Counted from the stretch's first letter, positions 9,211 through 18,189 are shown. The stretch: DNA of 36,494 nucleotides from Lachnospiraceae bacterium (GCA_024694965.1 JAILJC010000124.1:1-36494), one strand, 5' to 3'. The notes: generated by a model from the sequence alone, not told the origin. Numbers and translations are program-made.

Positions 9211-12200
9211 ATGAAGTTAAGAAAAAGTATTTTGGCAATTTTACTGGCAGTTTCAATGACTGTCACGGGAAGCGGAGTTGTTTATGGAGCTGAAACGGTT
9301 TCATCTGAAACATCGGAAGCTTATGTGCCGGAAAACGGTATATCGGAAAATGAAGCAGTAGCCGAAGATACTGCAGTTTTGGAGGACTTAACACCGGAAG
9401 TTGAGGCTGAGGAATCGGTTTCGGGAAACATTGCGGACTCCGTGTTTAAGGGTATGCCCGACGGATTTGAGTTGAGTGGGGCAGAGCTTCTCGGTAAGAA
9501 AAGGATCACCGAACATAATGTGGTTTCAGAGCTTGAAGGACTGACACCCGGCGTGGATTATGTTGAGGATGAGGTCATCTTTTACTGTAAAGATCCGGAA
9601 TACGCAAAGCTGGTGGCAGAAGCCTATAACGGAACTCTGGATTCCTGTGAACTTGGAGTTGCGGTAATAAAGCTTGATACGACCAGGGTCAGCGTTAAGG
9701 ATGCCGTGGCAGCGGGTGCGGATCCCGGTACACTTCTGCCTCCGGTTGATTTAAATTACAAAAACTACCTGACGGATCCGGTAAAGGATACTTCCTCGGT
9801 GATTACGGATAACGGTTTTACGGGAGCGGCCCTTGCCTCAAAAAAGAATGCCATTGACGGAAGGGACTGGACATATTGGACAAATAAATATAATGACGAA
9901 GCATTAAGACCCGATTTTACATTTAATGATCCGTATGACAGTAATAACTTAAAAAACGGATATCAGTGGATGCATGATGCCGTGGGTACTTATAAAGCCT
10001 GGGGAGTGACAAGGGGAGCCGGTGTGACGGTTGCGGTCATTGATACCGGAGTCTATGCAGGGCATGAGGACCTCGGGGGCAGGGTGAATGATGATGCCAA
10101 GAATTTAGAGAGTTTTAAGAACATGGTTGATACGGGCGGTCATGGAACGCATGTGGCCGGAATAATCGGCGCACAGGCAAATAACATTCATGGCGGAGCC
10201 GGAATAGCTCCGGAGGTAAATATGTTGAATGTTCCCGTATTTGTTGGCAGTTATTATACTAGTGAGGATCTTTTAAGAGGGATCGATTATGTGACAAATG
10301 ACGGGAACCCGCGTGCGGATATAATAAATATGAGCCTTGGAGGACCTGTTTATACGGAAATTGAGCAGCAGGCTGTTTCGGCGGCTCATGATGCGGGGAT
10401 CACGATCTGTGTTGCAGTGGGTAATGATCAATCCAATAATATGGCATATCCGGCATCGTATGATGATGTGATAGCTGTTGCTGCAATGGATGAAAGTGGG
10501 CAGAGATCGGAATTTTCAACCTATGGTCCATGGACGGATGTTGCAGCTCCGGGCTCGGATGTTTTTTCGGCCTGGAACGGGCATAATGAGAATAATACAA
10601 CCATCGACTATAATTATTATTCATCCTGGGACGGTACCTCAATGGCAACGCCGGTCGTAGCAGGTGTATGTGCTCTTTATATAAGTGCCGCAAAGGCGGC
10701 AGGCATTAAGACGGATCCTGATATGGTGGAGGAAGCATTAAAAAAGAGTGCAACCAAGGTTTCAAGTTCCTATCAGATCGGTGCGGGAATGGTTAATGCA
10801 GCAAATATGCTTTCGCTGCTTGAGGACACAAGCGCTCCGGCCATAATATCACCGGCAGAGCTTTCGCCCGACAGTTCCATAACCTTGAGCGATAATAAAG
10901 CATCAGGAGGCACTCTCGGATATATTTATACCATTAACGGAAAGAAGCCCGGCGTGGATAAAGGAAATGTCAAGGAAGGATTTTATAAGGAAGCAACCGA
11001 CGGTGCCGCGGAATTAACGGTTTCGGAGCTTATAGAAAACGGACTTATGGCAGATGACCCCGTCTCACTACAGGTTGTCAGGATCACGGGAATTGGAACA
11101 GTCACCGGGATAGCAAGTGAAGTTATTACGGTAAATTCTTCGTCTGTTCCCGGAGTTTCGATATCGGGACCCGGAAAGCTTGCAAGGGGTAAAAGCGCGG
11201 TATACACTCTTGAACCTTCATTTCCCAAGGGAAAGGTCAAGTGGAGTATTGAAGGCGGCAGCGGAGTTACGGTTAATGAAAAAACCGGAAAGGTGACGGT
11301 GAATAAATCTTCAAGCGGATCCTTTACGGTTAAGGCTGAAGCAGAGGGAAAGACTGCAGCATTAGAGGTTGAGCCGGTAGATCCCGCTTCATTTATCACA
11401 CTTAAGGCTGAAGGTGCCGATATGGATATTAATATACCGGTTACTGCAAAGAACGGAAACATCAGATCCGCAAGGATGTTTAATGTGGATATTGGGGGAA
11501 CTGCCGGGCAGGAGAATATTCTTAAGCTTACAGGAACGGCAGATAATGAAACAGATGTTGCCTTTACAAGCTCCATGCCCTCTGTTGCCGAAGTTGATAA
11601 GGATGGAAAGATCACTGCGAAAAAGGCGGGTACAACAAAGATCACCTGCATGGCAACAGATGGATCCGGTAAAAAATCGACGGCTGTGATCAATGTAATA
11701 GTTCCGGTTTCCAGGCTTGATCTTTGGATAGATAAAGGTCAGAAAGGTGTGGCTTTCGGTAAGAGCATGAAGCTCAGGCCTGCTTTTGGTTCGGCTTATG
11801 GAGAGCCCTCGGTAAAGAAGGTTAGCTGGGATGAGCAGCCGGTAAAGGTTATCGCGTTAGGCTCGGACGAAAAGTATGATGTTACATCATATGTAAATGA
11901 ACGAAAATATATAAAAATCAAAAACGGAAAGCTGACAGTTGATAAAAAAATATCTCAAATGGGCTATTATGCATTTGCCTGCACGGTCAGAGCAAAGGCA
12001 GCAGATGGATCCGGGATCACATGTGATAAGGATTTTTATGTGACTACTCCTACGACCTACATAAAAGTTCATGACTATGGACGGGTAGTAGAGGATGGAA
12101 TACCTTTATTTGTTATAGAATTTAAGACGAATTCCCCTTATAGACCCGCTGTTACAAGCAGTAATCCCGAGATTGGTTCTATAAAAATATATGAATATAA

Positions 12201-12318
12201 AAATGGGATCGCAGGCTGTGCTATCCCCTTGGTGAATAATAAAAAAGGAACGGTGACCTTTACAATGAAAGCCGTTGACGGAACAGGAAAGAGTGCAAAA
12301 TTCAGGTTAAAGTTATAA
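9211..12318 (+). CDS. Secreted subtilisin-like serine protease (S8) with C-terminal Ig-like (Big_2-like) repeats
   Basis: Sec signal peptide MKLRKSILAILLAVSMTVTGSGVVYGAE; catalytic motifs VAVIDTGV (Asp), GGHGTHVAG (His), DGTSMATPVVAG (Ser); Ig-like segments such as VAFTSSMPSVAEVDKDGKITAKKAGTTKITCMATD; RBS aaaggagg upstream. Confidence 0.93.
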   Translation: MKLRKSILAILLAVSMTVTGSGVVYGAETVSSETSEAYVPENGISENEAVAEDTAVLEDLTPEVEAEESVSGNIADSVFKGMPDGFELSGAELLGKKRITEHNVVSELEGLTPGVDYVEDEVIFYCKDPEYAKLVAEAYNGTLDSCELGVAVIKLDTTRVSVKDAVAAGADPGTLLPPVDLNYKNYLTDPVKDTSSVITDNGFTGAALASKKNAIDGRDWTYWTNKYNDEALRPDFTFNDPYDSNNLKNGYQWMHDAVGTYKAWGVTRGAGVTVAVIDTGVYAGHEDLGGRVNDDAKNLESFKNMVDTGGHGTHVAGIIGAQANNIHGGAGIAPEVNMLNVPVFVGSYYTSEDLLRGIDYVTNDGNPRADIINMSLGGPVYTEIEQQAVSAAHDAGITICVAVGNDQSNNMAYPASYDDVIAVAAMDESGQRSEFSTYGPWTDVAAPGSDVFSAWNGHNENNTTIDYNYYSSWDGTSMATPVVAGVCALYISAAKAAGIKTDPDMVEEALKKSATKVSSSYQIGAGMVNAANMLSLLEDTSAPAIISPAELSPDSSITLSDNKASGGTLGYIYTINGKKPGVDKGNVKEGFYKEATDGAAELTVSELIENGLMADDPVSLQVVRITGIGTVTGIASEVITVNSSSVPGVSISGPGKLARGKSAVYTLEPSFPKGKVKWSIEGGSGVTVNEKTGKVTVNKSSSGSFTVKAEAEGKTAALEVEPVDPASFITLKAEGADMDINIPVTAKNGNIRSARMFNVDIGGTAGQENILKLTGTADNETDVAFTSSMPSVAEVDKDGKITAKKAGTTKITCMATDGSGKKSTAVINVIVPVSRLDLWIDKGQKGVAFGKSMKLRPAFGSAYGEPSVKKVSWDEQPVKVIALGSDEKYDVTSYVNERKYIKIKNGKLTVDKKISQMGYYAFACTVRAKAADGSGITCDKDFYVTTPTTYIKVHDYGRVVEDGIPLFVIEFKTNSPYRPAVTSSNPEIGSIKIYEYKNGIAGCAIPLVNNKKGTVTFTMKAVDGTGKSAKFRLKL

Positions 12319-12348
12319 CCCCTTTAAATATGGAAAAGGAGAAATATT

Positions 12349-13449
12349 ATGAAACTGGGTATAGTCGGTTTGCCAAATGTAGGTAAATCCACATTATTTA
12401 ATTCGCTGACAAAAGCGGGAGCTGAATCAGCTAATTATCCTTTCTGCACGATCGATCCGAATGTCGGAGTCGTTCCGGTGCCTGATGAAAGGATAGTAAA
12501 ACTGGGAGAGTTGTATCATACGAAGAAGGTTACGCCCGCCGTGATCGAATTTGTGGATATCGCCGGCCTTGTAAAGGGCGCGAGCAAGGGCGAGGGCCTT
12601 GGAAACCAGTTCCTTGCGAACATCCGTGAAGTGGATGCCATCGTGCATGTTGTGCGTTGCTTTGAGGATGCGAACGTGGTGCATGTGGACGGTTCGATCG
12701 ATCCGTTAAGGGATATTGAGACTATAGATCTCGAGCTTATCTTCGCCGATATCGAGGTGCTCGAACGCCGTATTGCAAAGCAGGGCAGGGCGGCAAACAA
12801 CGATAAGAAGATTGCCAAGGAAGTTGAGATGCTAAAGAGCCTTATGGCCCATCTTGAAGCCGGCAGCAAGGCAATGACATTTGAAGTCCCCGATGAGGAG
12901 GACCTGCAGAAGGCATTCAGGGAATACAACCTCCTTACGGCCAAGCCCGTTATATATGCGGCCAATGTATCGGAGGAAGATCTTGCCGATGACGGCGCAA
13001 ACAACGAATATGTTAAAAAGGTTAGGGAACATGCGAAGGAAGAGGGCAGTGAGGTATTCGTGATCTGTGCCCAGATAGAGCAGGAGATCGCCGAGCTTGA
13101 CGATGATGAAAAGGCAATGTTCCTTGAGGATTTAGGCCTTAAGGAATCGGGCCTTGAAAAGCTGATAGCCGCAAGCTATAAGCTGCTCGGCCTTATGAGT
13201 TTTTTGACCGCAGGTGAGGATGAGTGCCGCGCCTGGACCATTAAGATAGGAACAAAGGCGCCTCAGGCAGCAGGAAAGATCCATACGGATTTCGAGCGGG
13301 GCTTTATCAAGGCCGAAGTCGTAAACTATAAAGATCTTCTTGAGCAGGGCAGCCTGGCCGCCGCGAGGGAAAAAGGCCTCGTCGGGATGGAAGGCAAGGA
13401 TTATGTTGTTAAAGATGGGGATGTTATACTGTTTAGGTTTAATGTGTGA
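12349..13449 (+). CDS. ychF: Redox-regulated ATPase YchF (OBG-family GTPase)
   Basis: MKLGIVGLPNVGKSTLFNSLTKAGAESANYPFCTIDPNVGVVPVPDERI; TGS-type C-terminus (CRAWTIKIGTKAPQAAGKIHTDFERGFIKAEV). Confidence 0.97.
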   Translation: MKLGIVGLPNVGKSTLFNSLTKAGAESANYPFCTIDPNVGVVPVPDERIVKLGELYHTKKVTPAVIEFVDIAGLVKGASKGEGLGNQFLANIREVDAIVHVVRCFEDANVVHVDGSIDPLRDIETIDLELIFADIEVLERRIAKQGRAANNDKKIAKEVEMLKSLMAHLEAGSKAMTFEVPDEEDLQKAFREYNLLTAKPVIYAANVSEEDLADDGANNEYVKKVREHAKEEGSEVFVICAQIEQEIAELDDDEKAMFLEDLGLKESGLEKLIAASYKLLGLMSFLTAGEDECRAWTIKIGTKAPQAAGKIHTDFERGFIKAEVVNYKDLLEQGSLAAAREKGLVGMEGKDYVVKDGDVILFRFNV

Positions 13450-13450
13450 C

Positions 13451-13589
13451 AACAATTCATAGCAGCACAGAAATTCCGAAACATGAACCGTCATGCTTGC
13501 ATGTAAGGGGCATGTTTTGGAAATTTCTGTATTGGATGGATCTACATCAACGAAAAATGCGAAGCATTTTGAGTCTGCTATGAATTGTT
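13451..13589. repeat. Multi-stem inverted-repeat element (possible structured RNA or MITE-like element)
   Basis: Outer 15-bp perfect inverted repeat AACAATTCATAGCAG (13451-13465) / CTGCTATGAATTGTT (13575-13589); nested about 19-bp stem 13467-13485 / 13511-13530 with one bulge and one G-U; third hairpin AAAATGC-gaa-GCATTTT (13554-13570). Confidence 0.7.
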
Positions 13590-13620
13590 ATATGAATTGT
13601 TATAAGAGATAAAAAATTGC

Positions 13621-13667
13621 AAAAAAGAGTACCAAGACCATATATTGTGTCTTTGGTACTCTTTTTT
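13621..13667. terminator. Strong, probably bidirectional, intrinsic terminator
   Basis: AAAAAAGAGTACCAAGAC ... GTCTTTGGTACTCTTTTTT hairpin with one bulge, A-run on the left and T-run on the right. Confidence 0.85.
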
Positions 13668-13766
13668 ATTGCGCCCGCCACAATATCTTGTATCACATTC
13701 TCCCTCCACTTCCCTCCACCATGCGAATTTTCGGCATTTTTTCGGGATTTTTTGGGTTAAATGGGG

Positions 13767-13796
13767 TTGACTTTTTTGCCGCGGGCGGGTTATTAT
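13767..13796 (+). promoter_or_regulatory. Candidate promoter upstream of mraZ: TTGACT (13767-13772), 18 nt, TATTAT (13791-13796); a second -35-like TTGACA lies at 13796-13801
   Basis: Read directly from the intergenic region before mraZ. Confidence 0.5.
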
Positions 13797-13803
13797 TGAC
13801 ACG

Positions 13804-13840
13804 TAAGTGGTGAAAAGTGGTAGAAAGTGGTAGAAAGTAG
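13804..13840 (+). promoter_or_regulatory. Candidate MraZ operator: four direct repeats at exact 10-bp spacing
   Basis: TAAGTGG (13804-13810), AAAGTGG (13814-13820), AAAGTGG (13824-13830), AAAGTAG (13834-13840), just upstream of mraZ. Confidence 0.75.
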
Positions 13841-13852
13841 AGAGTAACCTTT

Positions 13853-14281
13853 ATGTTCATGGGGGAATACAACCACACAATCGATGCTAAGGGGCGTCTG
13901 ATAGTTCCGGCAAAGTTTCGCGAAGAGCTTGGGGAAGCCTTCGTAATAACAAACGGAAACGATGGTTGTCTCAATATCTACACCGAAGAGGCCTGGGAAA
14001 CCTTTTTGGAAAAGCTTAAGCTTCTGCCAAACAACAGGGATAAGAGGGAGATCGTCCGTATGTTTGTGGCCAAGGCCAATCAGGTCGAGGTCGACAAGCA
14101 GGGAAGGATACTTGTCCCGCCCGCATTAAGGGAACATGCGGGACTTGAAAAGGATGTCGTGCTAGCCGGTGCTATCGACAAGATCGAGGTCTGGAATAAG
14201 GCCAAGTGGGATGTCGAAGCGGACGTGACCGAGATTGACGACATCGCTGAACGCCTGGCGGATCTGGGACTCAGTATTTAA
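13853..14281 (+). CDS. mraZ: Division/cell wall cluster transcriptional regulator MraZ
   Basis: [49 protein letters not shown]...[21 protein letters not shown]; two AbrB-like repeats; first gene of the dcw cluster. Confidence 0.97.
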   Translation: MFMGEYNHTIDAKGRLIVPAKFREELGEAFVITNGNDGCLNIYTEEAWETFLEKLKLLPNNRDKREIVRMFVAKANQVEVDKQGRILVPPALREHAGLEKDVVLAGAIDKIEVWNKAKWDVEADVTEIDDIAERLADLGLSI

Positions 14282-14300
14282 ACGAAGAGGGAGAAGGGCC

Positions 14301-15245
14301 TTGGAATTTAAACACAAACCGGTTCTGCTTAACGAAACCATCGAAAATCTGTGTATCAAGCCTGAAGGGACCTACGTGGACGGCACGTTAGGAGGCGGAG
14401 GACACGCATACGAGGTTTTGAGGCGGCTGTCACCACAGGGGAGATTTATCGGTATAGATCAAGATGCCGACGCAATCCGCGCGGCGGGGCAGAAGTTAGC
14501 GGAATTTGGCAATGTTACATTAATAAGGAGTAACTATTGCAACATCAGGGAAGAACTCATGGGGAACCACGTTGAGGGCGTGGATGGGATCTTACTTGAC
14601 CTGGGAGTATCCTCATATCAGCTGGATACGCCCGAAAGAGGGTTTTCCTATATGGCGGATGCACCGCTTGACATGAGGATGGATGAGCGGGGCGACCTTA
14701 CGGCGGGGGACATAATAAACGGCTACAGCGAAGCTGAGCTTTACCGTGTGATAAGGGACTACGGTGAGGATAAGTTCGCAAAGAACATAGCCAAACATAT
14801 TGTGGCCGCAAGGGCAAAAAAGGAGATCCTTACAACATTCGAACTGGTCGATGTGATCAGGGCGGCAATCCCCATGAAGGTACAGAAGACCATGGGGCAT
14901 CCTGCAAAGCAGACGTTTCAGGCGATACGTATCGAATTAAACCGTGAACTTGATGTATTAAGGGATACGCTGGATACGATGATCGATCTGTTAAACCCGG
15001 GCGGCAGGATATGTATCATCACCTTCCATTCACTGGAAGACAGGATAGTAAAGACAGGCTTTAAACGGAACGAGGATCCGTGCACCTGCCCGCCTGATTT
15101 TCCGGTATGCGTGTGCGGTAAGGTCAGCAAGGGCCGGGTCATAACAAAAAAGCCCATCCTGCCGTGTGAAGAGGAGATGGAAGAAAATCCACGCAGCAAG
15201 AGTGCAAAACTGAGGGTATTTGAAAAAGTATCGGGGAGTATTTGA
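14301..15245 (+). CDS. rsmH: 16S rRNA (cytosine1402-N4)-methyltransferase RsmH (MraW), TTG start
   Basis: [17 protein letters not shown]...[21 protein letters not shown]...[16 protein letters not shown]...[18 protein letters not shown] at 14301 preceded by gaagagggagaag. Confidence 0.95.
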   Translation: MEFKHKPVLLNETIENLCIKPEGTYVDGTLGGGGHAYEVLRRLSPQGRFIGIDQDADAIRAAGQKLAEFGNVTLIRSNYCNIREELMGNHVEGVDGILLDLGVSSYQLDTPERGFSYMADAPLDMRMDERGDLTAGDIINGYSEAELYRVIRDYGEDKFAKNIAKHIVAARAKKEILTTFELVDVIRAAIPMKVQKTMGHPAKQTFQAIRIELNRELDVLRDTLDTMIDLLNPGGRICIITFHSLEDRIVKTGFKRNEDPCTCPPDFPVCVCGKVSKGRVITKKPILPCEEEMEENPRSKSAKLRVFEKVSGSI

Positions 15246-15727
15246 TGTCTCATAAAAGGAACAGGAAAGCGCCCGCCTACAGGGGCAGGGTCGTAAGCGA
15301 CGAATTCATATACGGCAATACCGCAAGGGAACTTAAGGAGTTGGGAAGCGACGGAAGCGCATCGGCACTTAAGTTAAGTCACCAGACAAGAAGGAACCGT
15401 GAACGTGCGGGCCATATGAATCCTGCATACATCCTTTTCCTTACAGCAGCAATGGTATGTACCGTGGCCATATGCATCCAGTATCTTATGATGCGGGCCC
15501 AGATGACGAACATGGTAAAGGAATTATCCGCGCTTGAGATCACATTAAATGAACTTCGTGCGGAGAATGACGACACAGAAAACCGTATCAAGGGTGCCGT
15601 TGATCTTGAAGAGATCAAGTACAGAGCAATGAACGAACTGGGAATGCAGTATGCAAACGAAGACCAGATCGTTTCATATGAGTGCGAAGATACGGATTAT
15701 GTAAGACAACTTGTTGACATAGAGTAG
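15245..15727 (+). CDS. ftsL: FtsL/DivIC-like cell division protein (one TM, coiled coil)
   Basis: Position between rsmH and PBP; single TM (NPAYILFLTAAMVCTVAICIQYLM) then coiled coil (MVKELSALEITLNELRAENDDTENRIKGAVDLEEIKYRAMNELGM). Confidence 0.8.
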   Translation: MSHKRNRKAPAYRGRVVSDEFIYGNTARELKELGSDGSASALKLSHQTRRNRERAGHMNPAYILFLTAAMVCTVAICIQYLMMRAQMTNMVKELSALEITLNELRAENDDTENRIKGAVDLEEIKYRAMNELGMQYANEDQIVSYECEDTDYVRQLVDIE

Positions 15728-15759
15728 AAAATAATTCATAATATGCAAGATGTTTAGCT

Positions 15760-15793
15760 ACTGCCCGAACACCACGGGCAGTCTTATTTTATT
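15760..15793 (+). terminator. Terminator-like hairpin between ftsL and the PBP gene
   Basis: ACTGCCCG-aacacca-CGGGCAGT (8-bp stem) followed by cttattttatta. Confidence 0.6.
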
Positions 15794-15810
15794 ACAGTCC
15801 GGAAGCCGAT

Positions 15811-18123
15811 ATGGGAAGAAAGCGCAGGAATACCAACATTCAAAAGTTCACGGGAAGTATGCAGAAGAAGCTCACGGTTCTTTTTTTTCTGATACTTGCC
15901 GCTTTTTTGGGTCTTACCATAAGGCTTTATGCTATAAACCGTGATAACGGCGAAGAGTATAAAAAACAGGTACTTTCGCAGCAGGAATACGACAGCATCG
16001 CGCTTCCCGCAAAGAGGGGAGAGATCATAGACAGGAACGGAACCAAGATAGCTGTGAGCCAGAAGGTTTACAACGTTATCGTTGATTCCAAATCCTTAAA
16101 CGATAAGGAAGGCCAGTTCCTTGAACCGACGCTCAACATCCTTTTTGATACGGATATTGATTTTCTGTATACCCGGGAGGAGCTTAAGGATTTCATATTG
16201 TCAAATCCCACATCCCAGTACAGGATAGTTGCAAAAAAGCAGGAATACGAAACCATAAGCCCTCTTATGGAAAAGCTTGGGAACAAGGCCGAATACCCCA
16301 ATCTTAAGGGAGTATGGCTTGAGAATACATATCAGAGAGAGTATCCGTACGGTTCGCTGGCCTGCGACGTCATAGGCTTTGTGCAGGGCGATAATGAGGG
16401 TGCATACGGTCTTGAGGAATACTACAATACAACCCTGGTCGGCACTGACGGACGAGAGTACGGCTATCTTAACGATGACGAGAACTTAGAGCGTACCATC
16501 AAATCACCGGATAACGGAAAAACACTGGTCACAAGCATAGATGTAAATATCCAAAGCATTGTGGAAAAGCATATCCTGGCCTTTAATGAGGAGCATGAGA
16601 ATGAATACCGCGAGGGAGCAGGCTCCAAAAATACGGGCGTCATAATTATGAATCCAAACACGGGTGAGATCCTTGCCATGGCAAGCTATCCCGTATATGA
16701 CCTTAATAATCCCAGGGATATCACCGGACTCGACATTCAGGTCAGTGAAGAGTACACCACACAGGGAAATATCGATATTGACGTAAACGATGAAAAAGAG
16801 CCGGAAGAAGAGGCCTCGGAGGGCGTAGAACAGGTAATCGATGAGGATAATTCGCCTGTATCCGGCAATACGGTTACGGCTCCGGCAGGCAGTGATATTG
16901 AGGAAGTCGATATAGCTCCGGAAAAGCCCAAGACCTATGAGGAGGCTTATGAGGACGCCAAGATGGAGGCGCTCAACGCACTCTGGAAGAATTTCTGCAT
17001 AACCACAACCTACGAGCCGGGTTCCACATATAAGCCGTTTACGATGGCGGCCGGCATTGAGGAGGGCATCTTTACCGGAAACGAGACCTTTAACTGTACG
17101 GGTGTTAAGGAAGTGGGCGATCATGAGATCCACTGTAACAACAGGCTCGGACACGGTCAGCTTACTTTTTCGGGTGCACTTGAACAGTCGTGCAACGTCG
17201 CCTTCATGGATATGGGCGCAAGGATAGGCAAAACACTGTTCATGAAATATAACAGGCTTTATAACTTCGGGCTTAAGACGAATGTAGATTTGACCGGCGA
17301 GGCGCTTACAAACACCCTCGTATTCGATGTTAACCGCATGGTACCCACCGACCTTGCGATAAGTTCGTTCGGACAGGGCTTTAACGTCACCATGATACAG
17401 ATGATATCGGGCTTCTGCTCGCTTATAAACGGCGGTTACTACTACCAGCCCCATATCGTGACGAGGATAATAAACGATGACGGAGCCACCGTTAAGAATA
17501 TCGAACCCAGGGTGATCAAGCAGACGGTATCCGCTGAGACATCTGAAAAGATGGTGGAGCTTTGCAACAACGTTGTTTCGGAAGGTACAGGTAAGACTGC
17601 AAGGCCTGCAGGCTACCGTATCGGAGGAAAAACGGGTACCGCCGAGAAATATCCCCGTAAGACAGGTAATTACGTGGTCTCGTTCATGGGATACGCGCCC
17701 GCGGACGATCCCCAGATAGTCATATATACGGTAATAGATACTCCCAATGTGGAGAGTCAGCCACATGCGAGATATGCGACTCTCCTTACACGTGATATAC
17801 TCACAGAGGTGCTTCCATATATGCATGTTTTCATGACTGAGGAGCTTACGGATGAGGAGAAGGCGGAGCTTGACGCGGCCGCTCTTACCTTTGCGCAGTC
17901 TTCAAATAAGACCTTGAGTGAGAATACAGTTTCCGAAAACAGTGTGGAAGAGGAGAAACCTGATGATTCCGTCATCGTATTTGAGGACGAGAAACCCGAG
18001 GAGAAAAAGCCCGAGTACTCACTCGATCCCGCAACCGGTTATCCTATAGATCCGGCAACCGGAGCGGTGCTTGATCCTTCGACGGGACAGCCTATCGACC
18101 CTACGGTATCGGATCTTGAGTAG
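15811..18123 (+). CDS. Class B penicillin-binding protein (FtsI/PBP2-type transpeptidase)
   Basis: N-terminal TM; dimerisation domain (AKRGEIIDRNGTKIAVS); SxxK in YEPGSTYKPF, SCN in LEQSCNVAF, KTG in IGGKTGTAEKY; dcw position. Confidence 0.93.
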   Translation: MGRKRRNTNIQKFTGSMQKKLTVLFFLILAAFLGLTIRLYAINRDNGEEYKKQVLSQQEYDSIALPAKRGEIIDRNGTKIAVSQKVYNVIVDSKSLNDKEGQFLEPTLNILFDTDIDFLYTREELKDFILSNPTSQYRIVAKKQEYETISPLMEKLGNKAEYPNLKGVWLENTYQREYPYGSLACDVIGFVQGDNEGAYGLEEYYNTTLVGTDGREYGYLNDDENLERTIKSPDNGKTLVTSIDVNIQSIVEKHILAFNEEHENEYREGAGSKNTGVIIMNPNTGEILAMASYPVYDLNNPRDITGLDIQVSEEYTTQGNIDIDVNDEKEPEEEASEGVEQVIDEDNSPVSGNTVTAPAGSDIEEVDIAPEKPKTYEEAYEDAKMEALNALWKNFCITTTYEPGSTYKPFTMAAGIEEGIFTGNETFNCTGVKEVGDHEIHCNNRLGHGQLTFSGALEQSCNVAFMDMGARIGKTLFMKYNRLYNFGLKTNVDLTGEALTNTLVFDVNRMVPTDLAISSFGQGFNVTMIQMISGFCSLINGGYYYQPHIVTRIINDDGATVKNIEPRVIKQTVSAETSEKMVELCNNVVSEGTGKTARPAGYRIGGKTGTAEKYPRKTGNYVVSFMGYAPADDPQIVIYTVIDTPNVESQPHARYATLLTRDILTEVLPYMHVFMTEELTDEEKAELDAAALTFAQSSNKTLSENTVSENSVEEEKPDDSVIVFEDEKPEEKKPEYSLDPATGYPIDPATGAVLDPSTGQPIDPTVSDLE

Positions 18124-18189
18124 ATGAGCTTCCGTATTTTAAAAATGACAAAAATGATATATACTATTTAGGACAAGGAGTTGCATTGT

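Noticed and set aside
10983-11693. 236-aa minus-strand ORF antisense to the subtilase Ig-like region
   Set aside because: Ser/Val/Pro-rich mirror frame of a real gene; no RBS or domain support.
13621-13667. Considered part of the unusual element after ychF
   Set aside because: It is a textbook intrinsic terminator with flanking A- and T-runs and is explained as such.
14235-14300. N-terminal extension of RsmH overlapping mraZ
   Set aside because: The conserved RsmH N-terminus begins at [14 protein letters not shown]; the TTG at 14301 has a suitable purine-rich RBS, so the upstream extension is unlikely.
16504-17826. 440-aa minus-strand ORF antisense to the PBP gene
   Set aside because: Overlaps a clear transpeptidase gene; His/Tyr/Arg-rich translation without recognisable domains.
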